Source: Acrocarpospora corrugata
Lineage (GTDB): Bacteria > Actinomycetota > Actinomycetes > Streptosporangiales > Streptosporangiaceae
DNA length: 64,000 nucleotides
Assembly (NCBI RefSeq): GCF_009687845.1
Contig: NZ_BLAD01000058.1
Location: forward strand, 55,363-119,362
Reading direction: 5' to 3'
The notes below the pieces were generated by a model that saw only the letters and a program-made list of their open reading frames with translations, was not told the origin of the DNA and did no database searches. A program made the translations under genes and the position numbers. The first letter of the stretch is position 1; each line of letters opens with the position of its first letter. Below, piece by piece: positions 16,402 through 24,340 of this stretch.

Positions 16402-16524
16402 ATGGACACCCCTCAACGCCTCGCCCGGATCACAGGCCTGTTCCGTTTAACCGTTGCCCTCCGCGCCATGGTCGACAGGCCGGTGGCCGCCGACACCGTC
16501 GCTGAGTCGGGGGTCGTCGGATGA
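16402..16524 (+). CDS. 40-aa ORF coupled to the DUF4386 gene
   Basis: ATG 16402 follows AAGGGAGA at ideal spacing, the strongest ribosome binding site in this stretch. The product, beginning MDTPQRLARITGLFRLTV, is 40 residues, basic at the N-terminus, with a short hydrophobic middle. Its TGA overlaps the ATG of the DUF4386 gene (ATGA). The start resembles the N-terminus of DUF4386 proteins (RxARxTGLFRLT compared with VRTARMTGLFYLG in the next gene), so it may be a duplicated or truncated DUF4386 head, or a leader peptide that couples translation. Confidence 0.5.
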   Translation: MDTPQRLARITGLFRLTVALRAMVDRPVAADTVAESGVVG

Positions 16525-17279
16525 TCATGGGACCCGCACGAGCCGACGCGACAGCTGAAGGGGCCGGCACGGCCGAGATAGTCCGCACCGCCCGTATGAC
16601 CGGGCTGTTCTATCTCGGTATGGCCATCACGGGCGTGCTTGGATTTCTGGTCATCCGGCCGCGGCTTTTCGCGGCCGACGATCCCAGTGCGACGCTGGCG
16701 CACCTGGTCGGGAACGGGTCGCTCGTGCGCGCCGGGGTCGTGCTGGAGATGCTTATGGTCCTCACCCAGGCGCTCACCGCCATGTGGTTCTACCGCCTAT
16801 TCCGCACCGTGGACGCCTTCGCCGCCGGCGGCATCGCCGCCTTCGGCCTGGTCAACGCGGTCATAGGCCTCGGCAGCGCGGCGTTCCTGGCAACGGCGGC
16901 CGAGATCGCGTTCGGCCCGGTCGGCGACGCGCCGACAACCGTCTACCTCCTATACCTGGTGAGCGGCAACCTGTGGGGCGTGGGAGCGATGTTCTTCGGC
17001 CTGTGGCTCATCCCCATGGGCTTGTGCGTGCTCCGCTCGGGGTGGATGCCCCGGCCGCTGGGCTGGGCGCTCATCGGAGGCGGCGCCGGCTATCTGCTCG
17101 GCGCGTTCATCGTGTACCTCGCTCCCGAGGCACAAGTCGTCGCTGAACTTGTCGCGATACCCGCGCACGTAGGCGAGTTCTGGATGGTCGGCTACCTGCT
17201 GGTCCGCGGCGTCCACCGTCGCGCGCTCCAGGAAGCACCGCGAGACGACGCCCACATGGCGCTGCCTGCGGCGACGTGA
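16521..17279 (+). CDS. DUF4386 family membrane protein
   Basis: A 252-aa protein with about six transmembrane helices. After a short polar N-terminus comes the family motif RTARMTGLFYLGMAITGVLG, then AHLVGNGSLVRAGVVLEML, LYRLFR-like FYRLFRTVD, and LWLIPMGLCVLRSGWMPRPLGW, which are typical of DUF4386. Length fits the family (about 220-250 aa). The role is unknown; such genes often lie with small HTH regulators, as here. It closes the 15.6-17.3 kb module. Confidence 0.85.
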   Translation: MIMGPARADATAEGAGTAEIVRTARMTGLFYLGMAITGVLGFLVIRPRLFAADDPSATLAHLVGNGSLVRAGVVLEMLMVLTQALTAMWFYRLFRTVDAFAAGGIAAFGLVNAVIGLGSAAFLATAAEIAFGPVGDAPTTVYLLYLVSGNLWGVGAMFFGLWLIPMGLCVLRSGWMPRPLGWALIGGGAGYLLGAFIVYLAPEAQVVAELVAIPAHVGEFWMVGYLLVRGVHRRALQEAPRDDAHMALPAAT

Positions 17280-17718
17280 CCTTCATACATCGATCCTCGA
17301 TACCCTTCGCCCTTCCCGCACTGGCACGGAAGCGACTTGGGACGCCCTGCTCGTCCAGGTTCCGGCGCCGGTTCACCGACAGGCGCTGCGCGACAGGGGG
17401 CTGACATATAGCGCGTTAGCGAGGAACGCGGGTTGAGTGAGATGCGTGCGAAACCGCTATCGGTTGATCTTGGTAGGTGGGCTGCTGTCGAGGTCAGTGG
17501 GGGTGTTAGCTCTTGTGGAGCATCGGAGCGTCGCTTTGGGAACGCGCCGATACTCAGAAGTGCGGGCAGAGGTGCTGCTTTCGGTCCACGGGCTGTCGCT
17601 GCCTTGCCGGTATCGCTCGTAGAAGCCCTTGGCATGTCGTGCCCTTGATGGACATGCTCACCGAGACCTGCCTGCAGACGGGCTGCCTGAACATTCTCAC
17701 CCCGGTCGGGACCGCCCT
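17280..17718. other. Non-coding spacer without a supported gene
   Basis: 439 bases between the DUF4386 gene and the minus-strand dehydrogenase-like gene. Base composition is less GC-rich than the neighbours around 17400-17640. One short plus-strand frame reads VPAPVHRQALRDRGLTYSALARNAG before a TGA near 17436, which has an HTH-like look but no start or homologue I recognise. The remaining open frames have no ribosome binding site. Possibly decayed DNA. Confidence 0.4.
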
Positions 17719-18774
17719 TTAGTCCGTGACCACGAACTCGGCGCCGGCGGCCAGCGCCACCTCGGGGCCGAAGAGCCTGGCCGGGGTGAACGCGCCGGGG
17801 TGGCCCTCGCCCTTGGCCAGGCGCTGGGCCACCTCGGTGACGGCGCCGACCGTGAACGCCATGCCCTCGCCGGTGCGTAGCCAGCCCTCACGCACGCGAC
17901 CGGACGGCCATTCGACTCGGGCGCGGGCCCAGGACGATCGGCGCGGGCGTTCCTTGGCCGTGGTCGTCGTGATGCGGGCCAGCCGCCGAGTGGCGAAGCC
18001 GGCCAGGCCGGGCAAACGCAGCACGCGAATGATCGCCGGCAGAGCCGCTCGGACGGCCGGGCTGGCCGGGACGAGGGCCGAGGCGCCGATCACCGACGGG
18101 GCGCCGCTGGCCTGCCAGGCCGCGAAGAGCTCGCCGCTGCCCAGGGAAGCGGTGGTGACCACGTCGCCGTCGGGGGTGGTCAGTCGCTCGGCGGAGCCGC
18201 CGGCCCGGGCGCGTACCATCCGGCCCTGCCGCACCTCGCGGCCGCCGTCGAGCAACGTGTGCACGATGGTGGCGGCCAGGGCTTCGCCGAGGGCGCCGGG
18301 TTCGATCGCGACTGAGGCGACGGCGTCGACGCGTACGCGCGAAGGCTTTTCCTCGCCCGCCAGCAGATGCAGCAGGATGCTCTCGGTCGCGAGCACGCCG
18401 AAGCCCGCTCCGGAGACCAGCGTGCGGCCGGTCGCCGCCGCCTCCCGGTCCATGCCGTGGAGCAGTTCGAACGCGCTCAGTTCGTTGGCGACGTCGAGGT
18501 AGTGGGTGCCTGGTGGGCAGGCGCGCGCGACCTGCGGCGCCGTGACCGCAAACGGGCCCACCGTGTTGATTACGACGGTCGGCGCCTCGGTGGCCAACCG
18601 TGCGCAGACCTCCTCGAGCGAGCCGGTCACGGCCCGGGCGTCCGGACTCATCTGGGTCAGCCGCTCCCGATTGCGGCCGGCCACCACCACCTCGGCGCCC
18701 GTCTGCTGCAGACGCTCCACCGCCTCCCGGCCGACCCGTCCGGTCGCGCCGAGCACCCAGATATCACCCGTCAT
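17719..18774 (-). CDS. Saccharopine dehydrogenase-like NAD(P)-binding protein
   Basis: A 351-aa protein with an N-terminal Rossmann fold: IWVLGATGRVGREAVERL (GxTGxxG, residues 4-21), then VVVAGRNRERL and TVVINTVGPFAVTAPQVARAC, followed by HYLDVANE, all typical of the saccharopine dehydrogenase/trans-acting enoyl reductase group. The rest forms the catalytic/dimer domain with no clear specificity motif. I chose ATG 18774, with GGAGG six bases upstream; the ATG at 18786 lies on that RBS. It is divergent from a TetR gene with shared operators. Substrate unknown; many members are reductases, not true saccharopine dehydrogenases. Confidence 0.8.
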   Translation of the reverse strand: MTGDIWVLGATGRVGREAVERLQQTGAEVVVAGRNRERLTQMSPDARAVTGSLEEVCARLATEAPTVVINTVGPFAVTAPQVARACPPGTHYLDVANELSAFELLHGMDREAAATGRTLVSGAGFGVLATESILLHLLAGEEKPSRVRVDAVASVAIEPGALGEALAATIVHTLLDGGREVRQGRMVRARAGGSAERLTTPDGDVVTTASLGSGELFAAWQASGAPSVIGASALVPASPAVRAALPAIIRVLRLPGLAGFATRRLARITTTTAKERPRRSSWARARVEWPSGRVREGWLRTGEGMAFTVGAVTEVAQRLAKGEGHPGAFTPARLFGPEVALAAGAEFVVTD

Positions 18775-18792
18775 GTTCGCCTCCATCAGTCA

Positions 18793-18838
18793 TGGCACGT
18801 CGTGTCATCACTATCGCATGGCACGACATGACGTGTCA
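18793..18838. promoter_or_regulatory. Double TetR-type operator in the divergent promoter
   Basis: TGGCACGTCGTGTCA (18793-18807) and TGGCACGACATGACGTGTCA (18819-18838) are two imperfect palindromes built from the same TGRCACG half-site. The flanking GTGTCATCACTA is repeated at both sites. They fill the 81-base gap between the dehydrogenase start and the TetR start, so the TetR protein probably binds here and controls both genes. Confidence 0.6.
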
Positions 18839-18855
18839 TCACTAGAATGTGCCGC

Positions 18856-19437
18856 ATGGGTCGATGGCAGCCGGGTGCGCGAGAACGGCTCGAGCAGGCC
18901 GCGCTCGATCTCTTCCTCGAGCAGGGCTTCACCGAGACCACCGTGCCGCAGATCACAGCGCGGGCCGGACTCACGACCCGTACGTTCTTCCGGCACTTCG
19001 CCGACAAGCGTGAGGTGCTGTTCGCCGGCGAGGAGTCGGTGCCCGAGCGGGTGGCCCGCCTCATGGCCCAGGCCCCGCCCTCGCTCGGCCCGATGGAACT
19101 GATCACCGAAGGCCTGGCCCCCGCCGCGGCCGAGATCTTCCAGGGCCGCAGCCTCGACTACCTGCTACGCCGACGGGCCGCGATCGACGCCGAACCCGCC
19201 CTGCATGAGCGCGAGCTGCGCAAGTTCTCGCTGATGTCGGCGGCTCTGGAGCAGGGCTTCCGCGACCGCGGCGTCGACGACTTGACCGCCCAGCTGGCGG
19301 CCGAGATCGCCGTGACCGCGTTCCGGATAGCGGTGACCCGCTGGCTCAACCAGCACGGCGACCCCGACCTCCCGGCCACCATCAACCAGACCCTGGCGGC
19401 GATGAGGCATCTGACGAATACGCCGTCGCTTGGTTGA
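18856..19437 (+). CDS. TetR-family transcriptional regulator
   Basis: A 193-aa regulator. The N-terminal TetR domain is canonical: ARERLEQAALDLFLEQGFTETTVPQITARAG, then LTTRTFFRHFADKREVLFAGEE. The C-terminal helical ligand domain is of the type common in actinobacterial repressors. ATG 18856 gives the usual MGRWQPGARERL start; ATG 18847 nine bases earlier is an alternative. It is divergent from the saccharopine dehydrogenase-like gene and preceded by two palindromic operators, implying autorepression. Confidence 0.9.
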   Translation: MGRWQPGARERLEQAALDLFLEQGFTETTVPQITARAGLTTRTFFRHFADKREVLFAGEESVPERVARLMAQAPPSLGPMELITEGLAPAAAEIFQGRSLDYLLRRRAAIDAEPALHERELRKFSLMSAALEQGFRDRGVDDLTAQLAAEIAVTAFRIAVTRWLNQHGDPDLPATINQTLAAMRHLTNTPSLG

Positions 19438-20139
19438 GGGGCAAGAAGCCATGGGCCAGGGCTGTCGAGGACAGGCATTCAGACACTTTCGACATCCGAC
19501 GTCGCCAGAGCTCCCCACCCAGGCCGACCTCGAAGACGCCGGCAACCGACCAGTAGGGCACCGCTGGTTCGTCCAGGGCCCCTACATCGCCGACGGGATC
19601 GCCGCCGACACCCTCATCCAGCTGGCCCAGATCGACGACACCACGCTGTCGCCCCTCGACCTGGGCGAGCCCTGCCCGCAACCGACAGCGACAGCGATGT
19701 CGGCGGCGTCGTGCCCTTCATCGGGGAACTGGAGCGTCAGGTCTCCCGCGCGGTGCGCGGGGAACAGGATCGGCTCAAACGGCAGCCGCTGCCCGGACGC
19801 ACCGGGGTGTGCGCTGTGCGGCCGGCACTTCGAACGTGGCCTGCTGGTGGCCGCGCACATCAAAAGCGCATGCACTGCTTGGAGGAGGAGCGCCGCGACC
19901 TGGCCAACATCGCCATGCTGAACTGCGTCCTGGGCTGCAACGCCCTCCACGAACACGGCTACATCGCCGTCGGCCACGGAGGCCAGATCTTGATCAGTGA
20001 CGCCGCGCTCACCAGCGCCGGCCTGGCCCGGCACATCGGCCAGTTCCTCAAAGGCCGCACCGCGCCCTGGTGGAACCAGACCCGCGAGCCGTACTTCGCC
20101 TGGCATCGCATCCGCACTTTCAAAGCCGACATTCCCTGA
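19430..20139 (+). pseudogene. Frameshifted HNH endonuclease gene
   Basis: The parts of one HNH protein lie in alternating frames. The first segment reads HRWFVQGPYIADGIAADTLIQ and DDTTLSPLDLG; the next VVPFIGELERQVSRAVRGEQ; then CALCGRHFERGLLVAAHIKS in a second frame (19806-19868) carries the CxxC knuckle and AAHIK motif; and RMHCLEEERRDLANIAMLNC, LGCNALHEHGYIAV returns to the earlier frame. The shifts near 19808-19817 and 19862-19871 compensate each other, with another upstream near 19690. The intact protein would be a zinc-knuckle HNH nuclease of about 230 residues. It is either decayed or hit by sequencing indels. Confidence 0.65.
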
Positions 20140-20513
20140 CAGGCATTCGGCGGCGCCCCACAACCCCGAGGAGGCGCGTCCCGCCGGGCGGCCATACGCC
20201 CGCCCCCGCCACCTCCCGGCGGGCCGGAACGCGCGCTTACAGGTGACCTCCAGCGGGCGGGCAAGGCTCCCAGCTCAGGTAGCGGCCGGGAGTTCTTGTA
20301 ACCCTCCAGGTGGGATTCGCAACTGGACCAGCGACGGCCGATACGGTCGATGACGGTGTACCTGATCTCCTCGACACAAGGGTCGTCGGGGCCGTTTCCG
20401 CCCCAGGTGCAGCGGCTACGACTGACCCGGCCGGGCGCGAAGTCGCCCGGATCCCACGGCTTGATGTGCGCGGCTTCCATCCCAGGCTCCTCAGCAGGGT
20501 CGTAGCGAGTCAT
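19959..20513 (-). CDS. Cys-containing hypothetical protein, probably with a lost C-terminus
   Basis: The first 75-80 codons from ATG 20513 (alternative ATG 20480) look like real coding sequence: MTRYDPAEEPGMEAAHIKPW, then CTWGGNGPDDPCVEEIRYTV, and RRWSSCESHLEGYKNS. Three cysteines are spaced as in a small metal or disulfide module. After about residue 90 the frame becomes Gly/Pro/Arg-rich and runs on the opposite strand of the HNH pseudogene to a stop at 19959, so the true end has probably been lost. No family recognised. It lies in the decayed accessory zone. Confidence 0.35.
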   Translation of the reverse strand: MTRYDPAEEPGMEAAHIKPWDPGDFAPGRVSRSRCTWGGNGPDDPCVEEIRYTVIDRIGRRWSSCESHLEGYKNSRPLPELGALPARWRSPVSARSGPPGGGGGGRMAARRDAPPRGCGAPPNACQGMSALKVRMRCQAKYGSRVWFHQGAVRPLRNWPMCRARPALVSAASLIKIWPPWPTAM

Positions 20514-21134
20514 CGGGCGCGGCGTCGGCGGCCGAGTCAGGTCCGTACTGTAACCAAGGGTTGAGTGCCATCCGGTGTCGGCGCGAGGTGGCGCGAAGGT
20601 GTGGAGAGGTGAGTGCCAGCGCTCGGTTGTCCTTGCCGGCGTGGAGGTGGTCCAGCCAGCGTTCGTACCAGCTCAGGAAGTCGGCTGCGGAGGAGAAGCC
20701 GGGCCCCAGAAGCCGTCGGCGTTTCCGGTGAGGACGCGACCGGTGAGCGGGCCTGTGATCGCGAGCAGACACATGTCGGTGCAGCCCATCTCGACGATGT
20801 GCAGGAACGTCGCCTTGGTCTCCGCTTCGGGCCCGCCGGAAGCCGCGTGGGCCTTCTGCGGACTTTGGAGGGTTCATAGTGTGCAGCGAGCACTCCTCCA
20901 GCGCGATGAGGCCGTAGAAGGGTGCGGCGCCGGTGCCGCCGAGGTGGACAAGGAACTGCTTGTAAGCGCGGGGAGTTTGATCCGGTGCCCGGACTCAAAG
21001 GAGGCGACGCGTGCGGGAGGAAGCTTGGGGCCCAGGCGGTACTTGTGGTGTTCTTCACCGAAGGAGTGACTGCGCTGCGGCTGGAAGGGCGGCGCGGCCA
21101 GCTTGCGGCGCAGCCGGGGAACGCGAGGGTCCAT
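20491..21134 (-). pseudogene. Frameshifted SMI1/KNR4 (SUKH) family gene
   Basis: Reading the minus strand, FGEEHHKYRLGPKLPPARV and ASFESGHRIKLP (ATG 21134 frame) continue after a one-base shift near 20971 as AYKQFLVHLGGTGAAPFYGL then IALEECSLHTMNPP; after a second shift near 20845 as ETKATFLHIVEMGCTDMCLL and ITGPLTGRVLTGNADGFW; and after a third near 20705 as GFSSAADFLSWYERWLDHL. Joined, this is a typical SUKH-domain protein with the LP-x-x-Y-K-x-F-L and tryptophan-rich C-terminal motifs. SUKH proteins are often immunity proteins of polymorphic toxins. Three shifts argue for real decay. Confidence 0.65.
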
Positions 21135-21479
21135 GGCGCTTCTTTTCTCGTCCGCCGCAGGCTACCGTTCTCAGTCGGGCCTGGCGTTTGAAAGCCGCAA
21201 AGCCAGTGGAGGACCTCCACCTGGCTATGAAGGTGTGGATCTCACTTACAAAGCCCACTGACTATGTGGCCGGTCAGGCGCAGGTCGAGCCGGCGTTGTC
21301 GGCGTACGTCGACCGAAGACGTGCTGGCTGCCAGGCAGTTGTTGACGTCGCTGATGATCAGCTTCGGTAACCCGCTGCGGGCTGCGTCGTGATCTTGACA
21401 ACACACCTGGCGCAGCCGAAATAATTCAGCCACTCGACAAATAAACCCAAAGCGTTCTAGAGCTTCGCCCCCAGACACG
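21135..21479. other. Spacer without a supported gene
   Basis: 345 bases between the SUKH pseudogene start and the short xylose isomerase-like tail. Local composition falls (AT-rich around 21410-21460, AATAATTCAGCC and AAATAAACCCAAAG), unlike the flanking genes. No start codon with ribosome binding site or recognisable motif was found on either strand. It probably marks a deletion or insertion junction. Confidence 0.4.
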
Positions 21480-21545
21480 GTCGGCGCCGAGGGCTTCGGA
21501 TTCAACCAGCTCGCCGTCAACCACCTGGTCCGCGGCCCCCGCTGA
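21480..21545 (+). pseudogene. Probable C-terminal tail of xylose isomerase
   Basis: About 21 codons read [21 protein letters not shown] and end in TGA at 21543. The pattern fits the C-terminus of actinobacterial xylose isomerase (a LDQLAxxHLLGxR-like end), and xylA normally lies directly before xylB, which starts 47 bases downstream. The rest of the gene is missing. The match is short, so this is a suggestion and not a firm call. Confidence 0.45.
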
Positions 21546-21591
21546 CCAACCGCGCCGCCTGACCCGCAGCAGAACAACCCCCGGAGGACCG

Positions 21592-23007
21592 GTGCCCCTC
21601 GTCGCCGGGGTCGACTCGTCGACCCAGTCGTGCAAAGTCGTCATCCGCGACGCCGAGACCGGGAAGCTGGTGCGCGAAGGTCGCGCACCACACCGCGCCG
21701 GCACCGCCGTGCCGCCGGCCGCGTGGGAGGCCGCGCTGTCCGACGCGGTCGCGCAGGCCGGCGGACTGGAGGACGTAGCGGCTGCCTCGATCGCCGGGCA
21801 GATGCAGGGCATGGTGTGCCTGGACGCCGGCGGCGCGGTGATCCGGGACGCCGTGCTGTGGAACGACACCCGCTCGGCCGGCGCCGCCGCCGACCTGATC
21901 TCGGATCTCGGCGGCGGTGCGGCGGGACAGCGAGCATGGGCGGAGGCGGTCGGCCTGGTACCGGTGGCCAGCTTCACCGTCACCAAGCTGCGCTGGCTGG
22001 CCTCGGCGGAGCCGGACAACGCCGCCCGTACAGCCGCGGTGTGTCTGCCGCACGACTGGCTGACCTGGCGACTGTCCGGCGCGCCGGGGCTCGATGCGCT
22101 GCGCACCGATCGCAGCGAGGCCAGCGGGACCGGATACTGGTCGGCCGCGACCGGTGAGTACCGCCTGGACCTGCTCCGGTTGGCGTTCGGTCGCGACGAT
22201 GTGCTGCTGCCCCAGGTGCTCGGGCCGACCGGTCAGGCCGGGCACCTGCGCACCGGCGCGCCGCTGGGCCCCGGCGCCGGTGACTGCGCCGCAGCGGCGC
22301 TGGGTGTCGGTGCCGAGTCGGGCGACGTGATCGTGTCGATCGGCACCTCCGGCATAGTGTCCACCGTTTCCGACGTGCCGGCCGCGGACCCGAGCGGGAT
22401 CGTGGCCGGGTACGCCGATATGACCGGCCGGTTCCTGCCTCTGGTGTGCACGCTCAACGCCGCCCGGGTGCTGGACGCGGCCGCGACCATGCTGCGAGTG
22501 GACCACGCAGAGCTGTCGGCGCTGGCGCTGTCCGCACCGCCGGGCGCCGACGGGCTGGCCCTGGTGCCCTACCTGGAGGGCGAGCGCACACCGAACCGCC
22601 CGCACGCCACCGGAGCCGTGCACGGCCTGACCCTGCGGACCTCGACCCCCGCGCACCTGGCCCGCGCGGCGGTGGAGGGCATGCTGTGCGCACTCGCCGA
22701 CGGGTTGGACGCGATGATCGCGCAGGGCATGACGGTCAACCGGGTCATCCTGGTCGGCGGCGGCGCCCGCTCGGAGGCGGTGCGCCGGATCGCTCCTACA
22801 GTCTTCGGCCGCCCCGTGCTCGTCCCACCGCTGGGGGAGTACGTCGCCGACGGCGCCGCCCGTCAGGCGGCCTGGGTGTTGTCGGGCGGGCAGCGGCCGC
22901 CATCGTGGACGGTCGGGCAGGTTGAGACGCACGAGGCGGGCGCCGTGCCGGCGATCCGCGAACGGTACGCCGTGGCCCGCGCGAACGTCCTGGACCGCGC
23001 TGGCTGA
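21592..23007 (+). CDS. xylB: Xylulokinase
   Basis: A 471-aa FGGY-family carbohydrate kinase that phosphorylates D-xylulose to xylulose 5-phosphate. N-terminal phosphate-1 motif [13 protein letters not shown] (residues 6-18), substrate-side motif [13 protein letters not shown] with [15 protein letters not shown], the second ATPase-fold motif SIGTSGIVS, and the C-terminal adenosine motif [15 protein letters not shown] with WVLSG. Length is normal for xylB. GTG 21592 is preceded by CCCGGAGG. The expected partner xylA is reduced to a possible tail upstream, so the enzyme may now serve without its isomerase. Confidence 0.9.
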   Translation: MPLVAGVDSSTQSCKVVIRDAETGKLVREGRAPHRAGTAVPPAAWEAALSDAVAQAGGLEDVAAASIAGQMQGMVCLDAGGAVIRDAVLWNDTRSAGAAADLISDLGGGAAGQRAWAEAVGLVPVASFTVTKLRWLASAEPDNAARTAAVCLPHDWLTWRLSGAPGLDALRTDRSEASGTGYWSAATGEYRLDLLRLAFGRDDVLLPQVLGPTGQAGHLRTGAPLGPGAGDCAAAALGVGAESGDVIVSIGTSGIVSTVSDVPAADPSGIVAGYADMTGRFLPLVCTLNAARVLDAAATMLRVDHAELSALALSAPPGADGLALVPYLEGERTPNRPHATGAVHGLTLRTSTPAHLARAAVEGMLCALADGLDAMIAQGMTVNRVILVGGGARSEAVRRIAPTVFGRPVLVPPLGEYVADGAARQAAWVLSGGQRPPSWTVGQVETHEAGAVPAIRERYAVARANVLDRAG

Positions 23008-23011
23008 CGGC

Positions 23012-23049
23012 GGCAGAGGCCCCGGCCGTTGCCGGTCGGGGGCTCTGCC
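23012..23049 (+). terminator. Hairpin terminator after xylB
   Basis: GGCAGAGGCCCCGGCC (23012-23027) can pair with GGTCGGGGGCTCTGCC (23034-23049), a 16-base stem with two or three mismatches and a six-base loop, four bases after the xylB stop. There is no U-tract, as is usual for actinobacterial terminators. Confidence 0.7.
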
Positions 23050-23078
23050 GTGTCGGGCGCGGTGAGATCCCCGGGCGC

Positions 23079-23309
23079 TCAGGAGGCGTTCTCCGTTGGC
23101 CAGGGCAGCGGGTTGGGGGCAGGCCGCGCGTCGTCGCCGGCGCCGAGTAGTTGTCGTCCGGGCTGCCGCCATTCCGGGTCGTGCGCGATGGTGATCGCGT
23201 CGTCGAGTTCGGCGGTCGGCAGGCCCTCGTCGACGAGTGAGGCGATCAGTTCCGGGCCGCATTCGGTGCACAGCGGGCAGGCTTCCAGATGGGTGACCAT
23301 CAGCCGCAC
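23079..23309 (-). CDS. Small hypothetical protein with CxxCxxC motif
   Basis: A 76-aa frame from GTG 23309. It reads MVTHLEACPLCTECGPELIA then SLVDEGLPTAELDDAITIAH; the three cysteines (C-x2-C-x2-C) after a His suggest a small zinc-binding element. Codon use is coding-like and the frame is closed upstream by a TGA near 23334. A different-frame ATG with a better RBS (GGAGGC ATG at 23337) lies upstream, so the N-terminus may be frameshifted. No known family recognised. Confidence 0.4.
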   Translation of the reverse strand: MRLMVTHLEACPLCTECGPELIASLVDEGLPTAELDDAITIAHDPEWRQPGRQLLGAGDDARPAPNPLPWPTENAS

Positions 23310-23370
23310 GTCGGCGGCGCTGTACCGGCTCCGTCATGCCTCCGAACCTTCCTGCGCGTCGGCGGCCGGG

Positions 23371-23417
23371 CGCGGGTGGCCGGGCGCGGGTGGCCGGGCG
23401 CGGGTGGCCGGGCGCGG
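23371..23417. repeat. 14-bp tandem repeat (3.3 copies) beside a gene fragment
   Basis: The unit CGCGGGTGGCCGGG occurs three times (23371-23384, 23385-23398, 23399-23412) plus a partial copy. Because 14 is not a multiple of three, gain or loss of a unit shifts the reading frame. On the minus strand just before it (23422-23468) a frame reads GEHLTHAHEGLARLEEVA, similar to the fragment ending at 15476, with no clear start and no stop at a sensible place; the repeat may have destroyed its end. The remainder of 23310-23584 shows no gene. Confidence 0.6.
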
Positions 23418-23584
23418 CCACCTCCTCCAGGCGGGCCAGGCCCTCATGGGCGTGGGTGAGGTGCTCACCGGCGGTCTCTGCGGCGGTGCCGCCGGTCAGC
23501 CGCTTGGGCGGCCCCGCGGGCGGATGCGGCGAGCTGACGGGCGGCGGCGACCGCGGGAGGGGTGGTCCGCGCAACCCTCCCGGA

Positions 23585-23612
23585 GGTGTCCCCGGAGAGG
23601 GCCGGGGACACC
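23585..23612 (-). terminator. Perfect hairpin terminator of the secreted-protein gene
   Basis: GGTGTCCCCGG (23585-23595) and CCGGGGACACC (23602-23612) form a perfect 11-bp stem with a six-base loop, ten bases beyond the stop codon of the minus-strand gene at 23622. No U-tract. Confidence 0.75.
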
Positions 23613-23621
23613 TAGGGGCGG

Positions 23622-23999
23622 TCAGAACTCGCCGTCGGTGGCGATGTGCATGTTGACCAGCGTGTTGGCGTTGCCGGTGTTCTTGGCGCACACCGTGTAG
23701 TCGCCCGCGCCCGGGAACGGCGGCACGCTCGTCGAGGTGAGCCCCTGCACCCAGCCGGTGACCCGGCCCGGGGTCGCGTACGCCAGGACGCCGGACCGGT
23801 AGATGAAGAACTTCGCGCCGTCTCCGGTGGCGGTGCCGTCGCCCTGGACCTTGGTGCCGGCGTACTGGCCGACGCAGGCGACGCTGCCGGGGGTGAGCGT
23901 GCCGCCCCAGCCGGCCAGGGCGTGGGCGGGCGAGGCGGTGGTGAGCACGCCGGCTCCCGCGGCGAGCGCGGCGAAACCGAGGGCGATACGACGGATCAT
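23622..23999 (-). CDS. Secreted hypothetical protein
   Basis: A 125-aa protein with a Sec signal peptide (MIRRIALGFAALAAGAGVLT, cleavage after SPAHA near residue 27). The mature part of about 98 residues is Gly/Thr-rich, has cysteines in GSVACVGQYAG and YTVCAKNTG that could form one disulfide, and looks like a small beta-sandwich. A perfect hairpin terminator follows. No family recognised. It stands alone between decayed sequences on both sides. Confidence 0.75.
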   Translation of the reverse strand: MIRRIALGFAALAAGAGVLTTASPAHALAGWGGTLTPGSVACVGQYAGTKVQGDGTATGDGAKFFIYRSGVLAYATPGRVTGWVQGLTSTSVPPFPGAGDYTVCAKNTGNANTLVNMHIATDGEF

Positions 24000-24149
24000 G
24001 GTGTGACTCCTTCGAGACGAAGTGCTTGAGTCCCGAAAGCTAGGTGCGCGGCGTGGTCGCTTCCGAGACCACTCCGCGCCCGAAAACGGCCCGATCCTGG
24101 TTCAGATGCCCCGCGGAACCGGAACAGCCGTCGCTCACCGATGGCCTGG

Positions 24150-24340
24150 AGGCCGCCGAGGCGGCCGGAGAGTTCTCCTGCGGCGCCTGCAAGACCTACC
24201 AAGTCCCCATCCGCCACATCGACGAGCTGACCCGGCTGTCCTTCCACACCTTCCCCGACGCCGACCCCCTCACCCGAAACGAAACCGCGGCCACCATCGC
24301 GCGGGAGATCAGCCACCCCCGGGCTCTACCGGTGCCGTAG
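24150..24340 (+). pseudogene. C-terminal remnant of a DNA/RNA non-specific endonuclease
   Basis: The frame reads KTYQVPIRHIDELTRLSFHT then FPDADPLTRNETAATIAREI before TAG at 24338. This matches the C-terminal end of NucA/NucB-type DNA/RNA non-specific endonucleases (a F-x-T-[YF]-Q-V-P-I-x-x-I-x-x-L-T-x-L-x-F signature). The catalytic half with the DRGH-type motif is absent. The fragment overlaps the tail of the serine hydrolase gene on the other strand by 15 bases. Confidence 0.6.

Noticed and set aside
17280..17718. Possible insertion-sequence remnant in the spacer
   Set aside because: No terminal inverted repeats, target duplication or transposase motif could be found.
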